A DNA stretch of 64,000 nucleotides from the NCBI RefSeq assembly GCF_018531495.1, contig NZ_JAHDTI010000016.1:62001-126000 (forward strand), in the 5' to 3' direction. Shown one piece after another: positions 24,179-33,137 of this stretch. A program made the position numbers and the translations under genes. The DNA comes from Nonomuraea sediminis. GTDB lineage: Bacteria > Actinomycetota > Actinomycetes > Streptosporangiales > Streptosporangiaceae. The notes beneath the pieces are model-generated. The model was given only the letters and a program-made list of their open reading frames with translations, searched no databases and was not told where the DNA came from. Every line of letters begins with the position of its first letter. Position 1 is the stretch's first letter.

Positions 24179-24909
24179 GACTCATCTGGCACCAGATCCG
24201 CTACGAGCAGCTGTCGTTCTGGCGCAACCCGCAGAGCGCGTTCTTCACGTTCGTCTTCCCCGTCGTGGTCATCACGATCTTCGGCGCGCTGTTCGGCGGC
24301 GTCGAGGCGGGCGACTACTTCTACGGCATGTCGGCGCTGCAGTACTACGTGCCCACGATCGCCGCGGTGTCGGTGCTCGGCTCCTGCTTCAGCCAGCTGG
24401 CGATCGTGCTGGCCGCCAGGCGCCAGGACGGCATACTCAAGCGCGTCCGCGCCACCCCGCTGCCCGCCCGCGTCTACTTCGTCGGCCTGCTGGCCCACTG
24501 CGTGCTGGTCAGCATCGTCGACGTGCTGCTCATCTCGCTGGTCGGCAGGCTGTACGGCGTGCCGTTCCCCGACCCGGCGCGGCTGCCGGGCCTGGTGGCC
24601 ACGCTCGTGCTCGGCGCGGCCGCGTTCTGCGCGCTCGGCGTGGCCGTGGCCTCCCTGATCCGCAACGCCGAGGCCGCGCCCGCGGTCGTGCAGCTCGTGC
24701 AGTTCCCGCTGGTGTTCATCGCGGGCACCTACCTGCCGATCCACTCCGACGCGCTGAACGCGGTCTCGGACATGCTGCCGGTGCGGCCGTTCAACCAGGC
24801 CCTGCTCACCGGGCCCAGCTGGCACAGCCTCACCGTGCTCGCCGTCTGGGGCCTGGCGGGGGCGCTGGTGGCTATCCGCCGGTTCCGATGGGATCCGCGG
24901 CCGGAATGA
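24175..24909 (+). CDS. ABC-2 type exporter permease
   Basis: The 244-residue membrane protein has six predicted TM helices in the ABC-2 arrangement (FFTFVFPVVVITIFGALFGG, then VQFPLVFIAGTYLPIHSD and the C-terminal LLTGPSWHSLTVLAVWGLAGALVAIRRFRW). It partners the preceding ATPase to export an unknown compound, likely under the neighbouring two-component system. Its last 38 bp overlap the 3' end of the convergent NCS1 permease gene. Confidence 0.9.
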   Translation: MRLIWHQIRYEQLSFWRNPQSAFFTFVFPVVVITIFGALFGGVEAGDYFYGMSALQYYVPTIAAVSVLGSCFSQLAIVLAARRQDGILKRVRATPLPARVYFVGLLAHCVLVSIVDVLLISLVGRLYGVPFPDPARLPGLVATLVLGAAAFCALGVAVASLIRNAEAAPAVVQLVQFPLVFIAGTYLPIHSDALNAVSDMLPVRPFNQALLTGPSWHSLTVLAVWGLAGALVAIRRFRWDPRPE

Positions 24910-26386
24910 TCGGCGGGACGGGGGTGTCGGCCGCGCGCACCAGGCGCGGCCCCGCCGGGCCGTACACCTCGCGAGGCTCGGGGAAGACGGCCAGCAGCGC
25001 CAGGTAGAGCACGGCGGCCAGCGCCAGGCCGAGCGGCAGCGAGATGTCCACCCCGCCTGCCAGGTCGCCGAGCGGGCCGACGAACTGGCCGGGCAGGTTG
25101 ACGAACATCAGCGCCACCGCCGCCGAGACCAGCCAGGCCGACAGCCCGCGCCAGTTCCACCCGTGGGTGAACCAGTAGCGGCCGCCGCGCTGGCGCCGGT
25201 TGAACACCTGCAGCGCCTCCGGGTCGTACCAGCCGCGCCGGGTGACGTAGCCGAGCATCATGATGACCATCCACGGCGCCGTGCAGGTGATGATGAGCGT
25301 GGCGAAGGTGGAGATGCTCTGCGTCAGATTGGCGGCGAAACGGCCGACGAAGATGAACACGATCGACAGCACGCCGATGAACACGGTCGCCTGCACCCGG
25401 GAGAAGCGCGGGAACACGCTGGAGAAGTCCAGCCCGGTCCCGTAGAGCGCGGTCGTGCCCGTGGACATGCCGCCGATCAGCGCGATCAGGCAGACCGGCA
25501 CGAAGTACCAGGTCGGCGAGATGGCCAGCAGCCCGCCCACGTAGTTGGGCGCGGCGGGATCGACGTACTTGGCCGCCTGGGTGGCGATGATCGAGGCCGT
25601 GGTCAGGCCGAACAGGAACGGCAGGATCGTGGCGATCTGCGACAGGAACGCGGCGCCCATGATCCGGCTGCGCGGCGTGTTCGCCGGGATGTAGCGGGAC
25701 CAGTCACCCAGGAACGCCCCGAACGACACCGGGTTGGACAGCACGATCAGCGCGGCCCCGATGAACGACGGCCAGAACAGCGGGTCACCGGCCGCCAGCG
25801 TGCCCGGGTAGGACGGGTCGAAGTCCCCGGCGAAGGCCAGGGCCCCCAGCACGAACAGCAGCGACGCCGCCGCCACCGCGATCTTGTTGACGAACAGCAT
25901 GAACCGGAACCCGTAGACGCACACGATCAGCACGAGCCCGGCGAACAGCGCGTAGGCCGCGCCGTACGCCAGGTCCGACTCGGGCAGCCCGGCCAGCCGG
26001 TGCGCCCCGCCGACCAGCGCGTCGCCGGAGGACCAGACCGAGATCGAGAAGAACGCGATGGCGGTCAGCAGCGACAGGAACGAGCCCACGACCCGCCCGT
26101 GCACGCCCAGGTGGGCGGAGGAGGAGACCGCGTTGTTGGTGCCGTTCAGCGGCCCGAACAGCGACAGCGGCGCCAGGATCAGCGCGCCCACGACCAGCCC
26201 GAGCAACGTGGCGCCCACGCCCTGCCAGAACGACAGGCCGAACAGGATGGGGAAGGCGCCGAGCACGCAGGTGGCGAACGTGTTCGCCCCGCCGAAGGCC
26301 AGGCGGAACAGGTCGAACGGCGTGGCGTCGCGGTCGGCGTCGGGGATGCGGTCGACGCCGTGGACCTCTACCTCGGTGATGCTCAT
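24872..26386 (-). CDS. NCS1-family cytosine/purine/allantoin-type permease
   Basis: The 504-residue protein has about 12 TM segments and NCS1 hallmarks: FRLAFGGANTFATCVLGAFPILFGLSFWQGV in TM1, GPLNGTNNAVSSSAHLGVHGRVVGS, and NPVSFGAFLGDWSRYIP in the substrate region. Homologues are Na+ or H+ symporters of nucleobases and related nitrogen compounds. It is translationally coupled (ATGA overlap) to the ureohydrolase gene, so it may import that enzyme's substrate (agmatine, guanidinobutyrate or a similar guanidino compound). Confidence 0.9.
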   Translation of the reverse strand: MSITEVEVHGVDRIPDADRDATPFDLFRLAFGGANTFATCVLGAFPILFGLSFWQGVGATLLGLVVGALILAPLSLFGPLNGTNNAVSSSAHLGVHGRVVGSFLSLLTAIAFFSISVWSSGDALVGGAHRLAGLPESDLAYGAAYALFAGLVLIVCVYGFRFMLFVNKIAVAAASLLFVLGALAFAGDFDPSYPGTLAAGDPLFWPSFIGAALIVLSNPVSFGAFLGDWSRYIPANTPRSRIMGAAFLSQIATILPFLFGLTTASIIATQAAKYVDPAAPNYVGGLLAISPTWYFVPVCLIALIGGMSTGTTALYGTGLDFSSVFPRFSRVQATVFIGVLSIVFIFVGRFAANLTQSISTFATLIITCTAPWMVIMMLGYVTRRGWYDPEALQVFNRRQRGGRYWFTHGWNWRGLSAWLVSAAVALMFVNLPGQFVGPLGDLAGGVDISLPLGLALAAVLYLALLAVFPEPREVYGPAGPRLVRAADTPVPPIIPAADPIGTGG

Positions 26387-27303
26387 AGGGTCATCAAGCT
26401 CACCAGGTCGTAGGCCACGTGGGAGGCGGCCACGGAGGTGATCTCTGCGTGGTCGTAGGCGGGCGCGACCTCCACCACGTCCGCGCCGACGAGGCGGCAG
26501 CCGGCCAGGCCGCGCAGGATCTCCAGCAGTTCCCTGGAGGTGAGCCCGCCCGCCTCGGGGGTGCCGGTGCCGGGCGCGTGGGCGGGGTCGAGCACGTCGA
26601 TGTCGACCGAGACGTACAGCGGCCGGTCGCCGATGCGCTGCCGGAGCCGGTCGATCACCTCGTCCAGGCCCTGGCGCAGGACGTCGGCGGCGGTCAGGAT
26701 CCCGAAGCCCATGCGCCGGTCGTCCTCGAGGTCCTTCTTGCCGTACAGCGGGCCGCGGATGCCGACGTGGCTGAGCGCCTCGGTGTCGACGATGCCCTCG
26801 TCGACCGCCCGCCGGAACGGCGTGCCGTGCGTGTACTCGGCGCCGAAGTAGGTGTCCCAGGTGTCCAGGTGGGCGTCGAAGTGGAGCAGCGCCACCGGCC
26901 CGTGCTCGCGCGCGACCGAGCGCAGCAGCGGCAGCGCGATCGTGTGGTCGCCGCCGATGGTGACCAGCCGGGCGTCGAGCCCGTCGGCCGCCGCCTCGAT
27001 CGTCTCGATGGCCTCGTGGATGTCGAACGGGTTGACGGCGATGTCGCCGGCGTCCACGACCTGCGCCTGCTCGAACGGCGAGACATCCAGGCCCGGGTGG
27101 TAGGGCCGCAGCAGCCGCGACGCCTCGCGCACCGCGGCGGGACCGAAGCGGGCGCCAGGCCGGTAGGAGACGCCGCTGTCGAAGGGCACTCCCACGACCG
27201 CGACGTCCGCCCGCTCGACCTCGTCCAGCCTGGGCAGGCGGGCGAAGGTGGCGAGACCGGCGAAGCGCGGGACCTGGCTGGAGTCGACGGGACCTCTGTT
27301 CAT
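26383..27303 (-). CDS. Agmatinase/guanidino-ureohydrolase (SpeB family)
   Basis: The 306-residue Mn-dependent ureohydrolase has all metal motifs: GGDH (117-120), DAHLD (143-147) and SVDIDVLDPA (232-241), followed by GTGTPEAGG. The agmatinase reaction gives putrescine and urea, which would feed the putrescine genes at 13-20 kb. Guanidinobutyrase or guanidinopropionase activity cannot be excluded from motifs alone. It is the first gene of a two-gene operon with the NCS1 permease and is divergent from a PucR regulator. Confidence 0.88.
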   Translation of the reverse strand: MNRGPVDSSQVPRFAGLATFARLPRLDEVERADVAVVGVPFDSGVSYRPGARFGPAAVREASRLLRPYHPGLDVSPFEQAQVVDAGDIAVNPFDIHEAIETIEAAADGLDARLVTIGGDHTIALPLLRSVAREHGPVALLHFDAHLDTWDTYFGAEYTHGTPFRRAVDEGIVDTEALSHVGIRGPLYGKKDLEDDRRMGFGILTAADVLRQGLDEVIDRLRQRIGDRPLYVSVDIDVLDPAHAPGTGTPEAGGLTSRELLEILRGLAGCRLVGADVVEVAPAYDHAEITSVAASHVAYDLVSLMTL

Positions 27304-27335
27304 GGGTGCCAGTGTTCGTCACGCCCCTGAGCTGC

Positions 27336-27345
27336 GACAATTGTC
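27336..27345. promoter_or_regulatory. Palindromic operator in the speB-pucR intergenic gap
   Basis: GACAATTGTC is a perfect 10-bp palindrome in the middle of the 61-bp gap between the divergent ureohydrolase and PucR genes. It can serve both promoters and is the best candidate binding site for the PucR protein. Confidence 0.5.
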
Positions 27346-27364
27346 TCAGTCACGGAGAGGGACG

Positions 27365-28822
27365 GTGTGTTTTGTGGCCGACCACAAACTGACCGTGGAG
27401 GATCTGCTCCGCTCACCCGCCCTGCAGCTGCGCCTGCTGGCCGGTGAGGCCGGGCTGGGCAGGTCGGTGTCGTGGGCGCACGTCAGCGAGCTGGACGACC
27501 CCACGCCCTGGCTGCTCGGCGCCGAGGTGATCATGACCACGGGCATCGGCGTGCCGCGCCCGGCCGCCCGCCAGCGCGCCTACCTGGAACGGCTCGACGA
27601 CGCCGGCGTCTCCGCGCTCGCCCTGTCGGCCCAGCTGCACGTGCCGCCCCTGCACCGGGCCTTCCTCGACGCCGCCGAGGAGCGCGGCATGCCGGTGCTC
27701 GAGGTGCCGCTGGCCGTGCCGTTCATCGCGGTCGCGCAGGAGGTGGCCGCCTCCGTCCACGGCGACCACCGGCTCAGCGCGCAGCTGCAGGTCTTCGGCG
27801 CGCTGCGCTGGCTGGCCGCCGAGGACCTCGACACCGCCACGCTGTTCAAACGGCTGGAGCGGCTGTCGGGTTACGACGTCTTCCTCTGCACGCCGTACGG
27901 CAGGCCGCTGCTGCCCGGGGTGCCGGTGCCGGCGCTGGACGTGCTGCCGTCGGAGCCGGACGCGCCGCCCACGATCCCCGGGGGATTCGTGCTGCCGGTG
28001 CCCGCGCCCGGCGGCCCCGCGGGATTCGTGGTGGCCTTCGAACGGGAGGGCGCCCGCCCGGCCGGGCTGGCCGTGGTCCAGCACATCGCCACGGTGGCGG
28101 CGCTGCAGGTGGCCATGGCCAGGCACGAGCGCGAGACGCTGCGCCGCGAGGGCGCAGAGACGCTGGCGGAGCTGCTGCAGGACCTGCTCGACCCGCCGGC
28201 CGCGCGGCGCCGCCTGGCCAGGATGGGCATCCCGCTGGAGGCCGACGTGATGCTGCTGGTGGTCCGCGGCGCGCCCGACGACACGCTGCGCCGGGCCCTG
28301 GACGGCCGCCCCCACCTCGTGCTGCGCCGCGGCGACGACCACGTCCTGCTCGGCCCGCCCGCCCTCGGTACGGCCGCCGCCGCGCTGGAGGGCGTGCACG
28401 TCGGGATGAGCAGGCCGTTCCCGCCGGGCGAGTCGATGCGGGTGGCCCAGCGGGAGGCGATGTGGGCCGCCGCCCGGGCCGTCGAGGCGGGCCGCACCCT
28501 GGTCGGCTACGGCGAGGACCCCACGGGCAGGTGGCTGCCCGACGACGCCTCCACGCTGTCGGCCCTGGTCGACAACGTGCTCGGCGCGGTGCTCGGCTAC
28601 GACGCGGCGCACGACTCGCACCTGGTGGCCTCGGTCCGCACCTGGATGGAGCGCGACCGCCGCACCGAGGAGGCGGCGGCCGCCCTGCACGTCCACCCGA
28701 ACACGCTGGCCTATCGGCTGCGTCGCTTCTCCACCCTGACCGGCAGGGACCTCACCTCGACGACGGCCTTCGCCGAGGTGTGGCTGGCCCTGCGCGCGGC
28801 CGACCAGCTCGGCATGCTCTAG
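27365..28822 (+). CDS. PucR-family transcriptional regulator
   Basis: The 485-residue regulator has an N-terminal PucR domain (LTVEDLLRSPALQLRLLAGEAGLGRSVSWAHVSELDDPTPWLLGAEVIMTTG), a central GGDEF-like/CdaR region and a C-terminal PucR HTH_30 (ERDRRTEEAAAALHVHPNTLAYRLRRFSTLTGRDLTS). Such proteins activate purine, amine or nitrogen-source catabolism. GTG 27365 has GGAGAGGG upstream; GTG 27374 is possible. Its position suggests control of the ureohydrolase/NCS1 operon. The 3' end overlaps the convergent gene by 4 bp. Confidence 0.9.
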   Translation: MCFVADHKLTVEDLLRSPALQLRLLAGEAGLGRSVSWAHVSELDDPTPWLLGAEVIMTTGIGVPRPAARQRAYLERLDDAGVSALALSAQLHVPPLHRAFLDAAEERGMPVLEVPLAVPFIAVAQEVAASVHGDHRLSAQLQVFGALRWLAAEDLDTATLFKRLERLSGYDVFLCTPYGRPLLPGVPVPALDVLPSEPDAPPTIPGGFVLPVPAPGGPAGFVVAFEREGARPAGLAVVQHIATVAALQVAMARHERETLRREGAETLAELLQDLLDPPAARRRLARMGIPLEADVMLLVVRGAPDDTLRRALDGRPHLVLRRGDDHVLLGPPALGTAAAALEGVHVGMSRPFPPGESMRVAQREAMWAAARAVEAGRTLVGYGEDPTGRWLPDDASTLSALVDNVLGAVLGYDAAHDSHLVASVRTWMERDRRTEEAAAALHVHPNTLAYRLRRFSTLTGRDLTSTTAFAEVWLALRAADQLGML

Positions 28823-29790
28823 ACGGTCACCACGAGCTTGCCCCTGACGTGTGTGCCGGCCAGATCCGCGTACGCCCTGACCGCCTCCTGTAGCGGGTAC
28901 TGCCTGGCGGGCACGAGCGGCAGGCGGGTGGCGAGATCGGCCAGGTCCCCGGGGCGCGCGGCGGTGAAGACGGTCTCGATGACGGCGGGATCCGGCTGGG
29001 GGTAGGCGATGTTCAGCACCTGGCCGCCCGGGCGGACGACCCGGGCGGCCTCGGTCAGCCGGTCTCCGGGCATCGCCAGGTTGACCAGCGCCGCCACGCC
29101 CCCGGGATGGCGCCGCAGCGTCTCCGCCACGGTGTCCACGTCGCGGTAGCCGATCACCTCGGCCGCGCCCAGGTCCCGCACGAACTCCTCGTCCTCCGGG
29201 CGGGCGGTCCCGATGACGTGCGTCTTCGCGGCGGCCATCAGCGGCACCGCCGCCGTGCCGACCCCTCCGGCGGCGCCGATGACCAGGACCGGGTCTCCGG
29301 GCTCGGCCTTCAGCGCGCGCAGCAGCGGCAGCGCGGTCAGGCCTGCCATGGGGATCGCCGCGGCCGCCACCGGGTCCAGGTGGGCGGGGCGGGGCGCGAT
29401 GGCGGGGGCGTCGGCGTCGAAGACGGCGTACTCGGCCATGGTGCCGGTCGTCAGCGAGGGCGGTGTGCAGACGATCTCCGCCATGGCCGCCGTCGGCCTG
29501 GGCAGGCCCAGGCCGAACACCTTGTCGCCGGGAGCGAAGCGGGTCACGCCGGGGCCGGTGACGGTGACCGTACCGGCGAAGTCGCTGCCTGGGACGTGCG
29601 GGAAGGTCAGCGGCGCGGACCCGCGCAGTACGCCGCTGAGCAGGCGCAGGTCAGCAGGGTTGAGCGCGGCGGCGGCGATGCGGACCTGGATCTGGCCGGG
29701 GCCGGGCTCGGGGATCGGGATCTCTTCGAGTGCCAGGACGTCGGGCTCGCCGTACTGCCTGGCGACGAGCGCATGCATGAAACGGACCAT
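28819..29790 (-). CDS. NADP-dependent MDR oxidoreductase (QOR-like)
   Basis: The 323-residue medium-chain reductase has ALVARQYGEPDVLALEEIPIPEPGPGQIQVR at the N-terminus and an NADPH motif LVIGAAGGVGTAAVPLMAAA. No zinc ligands are seen. It is divergent from a TetR gene and its start codon lies inside a long inverted repeat, so it is probably the TetR target. There is no Shine-Dalgarno before ATG 29790, but TAACCT lies 6 bp upstream, which suggests a leaderless mRNA; ATG 29778 is the alternative start. Confidence 0.88.
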   Translation of the reverse strand: MVRFMHALVARQYGEPDVLALEEIPIPEPGPGQIQVRIAAAALNPADLRLLSGVLRGSAPLTFPHVPGSDFAGTVTVTGPGVTRFAPGDKVFGLGLPRPTAAMAEIVCTPPSLTTGTMAEYAVFDADAPAIAPRPAHLDPVAAAAIPMAGLTALPLLRALKAEPGDPVLVIGAAGGVGTAAVPLMAAAKTHVIGTARPEDEEFVRDLGAAEVIGYRDVDTVAETLRRHPGGVAALVNLAMPGDRLTEAARVVRPGGQVLNIAYPQPDPAVIETVFTAARPGDLADLATRLPLVPARQYPLQEAVRAYADLAGTHVRGKLVVTV

Positions 29791-29827
29791 GCGGTCAGGT
29801 TAGCATTTAACATGACCGCATGGTCCG
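29783..29827. promoter_or_regulatory. Perfect 15-bp-arm inverted repeat (TetR operator candidate)
   Basis: CGGACCATGCGGTCA (29783-29797) is repeated as its exact complement at 29813-29827, with a 15-bp AT-rich spacer. The left arm contains the ATG of the oxidoreductase gene. The right arm lies just upstream of the TetR -10-like TAGGAT (29834-29839). One TetR protein could thus shut off both divergent genes. Confidence 0.7.
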
Positions 29828-29845
29828 GTTAGTTAGGATGAGGAC

Positions 29846-30454
29846 ATGATCAGGGCCGACGCCGCGCGCAACAGGAGGCTGCTGCTGGATGCCGCAGCGG
29901 CGGAGTTCGCCGAGAACGGGATGGACGTGTCGATCGCGCGGATCGCGGCGCGGGCCGGAGTGGGCAAGGGCACCGTGTTCCGACATTTCGACAGCAAGGA
30001 GCAACTGGTCACCGCCATCTTCTGCGACCAGCTCGACGGGCTGGCGGCCACCGGGACGGGCCTGCTGGAGGCGGAGGATCCCGGGGCGGCGCTGCTGGCG
30101 TTCATGACGGCGGGCGTCGAGCTGACGGCGGCCGACAGGTCGTTCTGCCAGGTGACGGCGGAGATGTCGCGGAGCGATCCGGCCGTCAGGGCCGCGAGCG
30201 ACCGCCTGGCCGGTGTGGCGGAGTCTCTCGCCGACCGGGCCAGGCGGGCGGGCGTCGTCCGGCCCGACGTGACCGGTCACGACATCGTGCTCCTGCTCGG
30301 TGCCGCCGCGCAGGCCGCCCTGCCGGTGGGCGACGCCGTGCCCGGGCTCTGGCGCCGCTACCTCGCGATGATCTTCGACGGCCTCCGCGCCGAGGCCGCG
30401 CATCCCCTCCCCGTCCCACCTCCCACCAGCAGGGACTTCGCTCCCCAACCCTGA
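29846..30454 (+). CDS. TetR-family repressor
   Basis: The 202-residue protein has a standard TetR HTH (LLDAAAAEFAENGMDVSIARIAARAGVGKGTVFRHFDSKEQLVTAIF) and an alpha-helical ligand domain of the TetR_C type. It is divergent from the MDR oxidoreductase with the long inverted repeat between them. TAGGAT ends 6 bp before the ATG and no Shine-Dalgarno is seen, so the mRNA is probably leaderless. Likely ligands are electrophiles or quinones, inferred only from the neighbour. Confidence 0.92.
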   Translation: MIRADAARNRRLLLDAAAAEFAENGMDVSIARIAARAGVGKGTVFRHFDSKEQLVTAIFCDQLDGLAATGTGLLEAEDPGAALLAFMTAGVELTAADRSFCQVTAEMSRSDPAVRAASDRLAGVAESLADRARRAGVVRPDVTGHDIVLLLGAAAQAALPVGDAVPGLWRRYLAMIFDGLRAEAAHPLPVPPPTSRDFAPQP

Positions 30455-30461
30455 TGGCGGG

Positions 30462-33137
30462 TCAGGACAGCTGGACGGTGGCGATCTCCCAGGCGCGCAT
30501 GGGCAGGGTGAGACGGCCGTCGGCGACCTGCAGCGGCTCGCCGGGACGGCCGCGGAGGTCGGCGCGGCGGGCCTGGGTGAAGTCGCCCTCGACGACCGCC
30601 TGGGTGTCGCCGAGCGCCAGCATCCGCAGCTCCTTGCTGCCGTCGCGGCGGCGCAGCGAGGTCATGACGACCCCGTCCCCGCTCACCGACAGGCCCGCGG
30701 CGGGCTGGGGCAGCGGGAGCGAGGCGTCGCCCGTGCCCGGCACGACCACCAGCTCGTGCCTGAACACCTCGGCCGCCGCCGCCACCTTCTTCCATGGCGT
30801 GACCGACGGCCAGCGGCCCTCGGTCGCGTCGACGTAGGGCATGATCGCCATCGACACCGAGCGCGGCCCGCGCGACTGCGCCGCCGGGGTGGGCAGCTGC
30901 GGCCCCGCGGGCTCCGGGCGCAGCGGGTTGCGGTTGCGCGAGAGGTAGCCGACCGAGCGCAGCAGCGTCAGCGCCAGCTCGTCACCGGTCAGCTCGTACT
31001 CGGTGACGTGCTCGAGCAGCACCGCCACTCCCCCGGCCGCCACCCAGGAGGCGGCTGGGAAGGTGGGCAGCGGCGTCTCGCCGCAGCCGCCCTCCGCGGT
31101 GAGCCCGCGCTCCACGACCGCGAACTGCCCCTCGGCGAACGACGAGGTCGCCGGTTCCGGCAGCGGGACGTGCAGCCTGACCCGGTGGTCGTCCGAGCGG
31201 TTGTCGAACTCCACGTGCAGCCGCACGAACGGCTCGTCGGCCCGCAGCTCGACCCGCATCTCCACGCCGACGCGCTCGGCGCCCTTGCGGCGCACGCCGG
31301 GCAGGAACTCGGCGCCCTCGTCCTTGGTCGTCGCCGGCCAGTGGTAGACCCGCCGGACGAGCAGCTCGGCCACCAGCGGCCCCGACGACAGCGGTTCCAC
31401 GTCGACCGTGGCCGGGTACTCGACGAACAGATCCGACTCGGGCGGCGCGAAGTTGTAGGTGTCGCCCACGTCGCCGCTCTCGACGATCCTTCCCGCGCCC
31501 TTGACGGTCACCCCGTCGGCGCTGGTGACCGTGAGCGTGCCGTCCTCCTCGACGGTGACCTTCACCAGCCCGTTGTCGAGCACGTTCTCCTTGCGGCGCG
31601 CGAAGGCGCCGGCGGGGCGCGGCAGGTCGGCCTGGGTGGGGCGGACGGCGGCGTGGCCGAGCGGCGGCACCTCGACGAGCGCGGCCACGGTGCGCCTGAG
31701 CTGGGCCTCGATGCGGACCCGCGTCAGCCCGGCGATGTGCTTGCGCACCTCCTCGACGTCGAAGGCGGCCTGCGATTCTGGCGCGACGGTGAACACCAGC
31801 GTGTCGCCGTCGATGCCCCAGCCGGTGATCTGCTGGCCGTACAGCTCGGTGCCGTGGACGAAGGTCAGGGCGGTGGCCGGGTCCATCCGCTCGTCGAGGA
31901 GCAGCGTCGGGTGCTGGATCAGCGGCTGGCTGTGCACGCCGAGGCCGGCCGCGTCCTCGAGCTGGTCGTACCCGGGCACGTCGATCAGGACGACGCCGCG
32001 GCGGGTGGCGGGCGTCGGGTTGACGACCAGCGTGCTGCCGGTCGGCACGGTCCTGGCCAGTTCGGCGGTGACCATGTCGCGGACGGCCTGCCCCAGGTGC
32101 TCCGCCTCGGCGATGCGGGCGGCCACCTGCTGTGCCGTCTCGTCCACCCCGCAGCCGGTGATCGAGTCGTGGCCGCTGGCGTCGACCAGGCGCCACCACG
32201 CCATGTCCAGGAAGCGGCCGGGCCAGTCCTTGCCCCAGAGCGTGGCCAGCGGCTCGGCGTACCGCTCGACCATCCGCTCCGCGCGGCCCATGGCCTGCTT
32301 GAGGTGCGGCCTGATGGAGATCACGCCGGGCAGGATGTTGGCCCTGGCGTGCGAGCGCAGCTCGCCGGCGACCTCGGGCAGCGCGCCGTAGTCCTCGATG
32401 GCGAGGATGTAGCCGGACAGCGTGTCCATGCGGGCGCCGAGCTCGGACACCATCGCGGGCAGCCCGGCCACCGGCGCCGAGTGGTCGGTGCCGTACATGG
32501 CCAGCAGCGGCCCGACCGGGCCGTGCCACTCGCGCATCGTGGCGGTGAACCGCCTGGCCCGCTTGCCCAGCTGCTCGGGCGCCTCGAACAGGTGCGCCCC
32601 GTTGCCGTATCCCCCGGCAGGCAGGTACTGCGTGCGCACCGCCGTGCCGTCGGGGGCGACCCAGGCGAAGGCGTCGGTGACCACCGACGACGGCACCCCG
32701 CGGTAGACACAGGCGTGCTCGAGCCCGGCCAGCCGCAGGATCTGCGGCATCTGGGCAGTGTGACCGAACATGTCCGGCAGGTAGCCGACCGGCATGGCGC
32801 CGCCGAGCTCGTCCGCCCCGGCCATGCCCAGCTCCAGGTTGCGGATGATCGTCTCACCCGAGCAGAGGAACTCGTCGAGCAGGATCTGCCATGGCCCGAC
32901 GGCCAGCCGTCCGGACTCGACGAGCTTGGCGATGCGGCCGCGGTTCTCCGGCCGGACCTCCAGGTAGTCGTCGACGCAGGCCAGCTGCCCGTCGAGGGTG
33001 AAGTGGTAGTCCTGATCGCGCTCCATCCGCTCGAGCACCTCGTCGAGCAGCGCCACCAGCCTCAGCCTGAACCGCTGGAACGGCTCGTACCACTCCCGGT
33101 CCCAGTGCGTGTGCGGGACGACGACAATGTCGCTCAC
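30462..33137 (-). CDS. GH38 alpha-mannosidase
   Basis: The 891-residue glycoside hydrolase starts with HTHWDREWY (9-17), a zinc-site motif of GH38. It carries the nucleophile Asp122 in GYLPDMFGHTAQ and a further active-site segment YGTDHSAP (about 215-222). The C-terminal half is the GH38 beta-sandwich. There is no signal peptide, so it cleaves alpha-mannosides in the cytoplasm after uptake. It is the last gene of the ABC importer operon and overlaps the Gfo/Idh gene by 4 bp (GTG start). Bacterial GH38 enzymes act on short mannosides such as mannosylglycerate; the context here suggests mannosyl-inositol. Confidence 0.9.
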   Translation of the reverse strand: MSDIVVVPHTHWDREWYEPFQRFRLRLVALLDEVLERMERDQDYHFTLDGQLACVDDYLEVRPENRGRIAKLVESGRLAVGPWQILLDEFLCSGETIIRNLELGMAGADELGGAMPVGYLPDMFGHTAQMPQILRLAGLEHACVYRGVPSSVVTDAFAWVAPDGTAVRTQYLPAGGYGNGAHLFEAPEQLGKRARRFTATMREWHGPVGPLLAMYGTDHSAPVAGLPAMVSELGARMDTLSGYILAIEDYGALPEVAGELRSHARANILPGVISIRPHLKQAMGRAERMVERYAEPLATLWGKDWPGRFLDMAWWRLVDASGHDSITGCGVDETAQQVAARIAEAEHLGQAVRDMVTAELARTVPTGSTLVVNPTPATRRGVVLIDVPGYDQLEDAAGLGVHSQPLIQHPTLLLDERMDPATALTFVHGTELYGQQITGWGIDGDTLVFTVAPESQAAFDVEEVRKHIAGLTRVRIEAQLRRTVAALVEVPPLGHAAVRPTQADLPRPAGAFARRKENVLDNGLVKVTVEEDGTLTVTSADGVTVKGAGRIVESGDVGDTYNFAPPESDLFVEYPATVDVEPLSSGPLVAELLVRRVYHWPATTKDEGAEFLPGVRRKGAERVGVEMRVELRADEPFVRLHVEFDNRSDDHRVRLHVPLPEPATSSFAEGQFAVVERGLTAEGGCGETPLPTFPAASWVAAGGVAVLLEHVTEYELTGDELALTLLRSVGYLSRNRNPLRPEPAGPQLPTPAAQSRGPRSVSMAIMPYVDATEGRWPSVTPWKKVAAAAEVFRHELVVVPGTGDASLPLPQPAAGLSVSGDGVVMTSLRRRDGSKELRMLALGDTQAVVEGDFTQARRADLRGRPGEPLQVADGRLTLPMRAWEIATVQLS

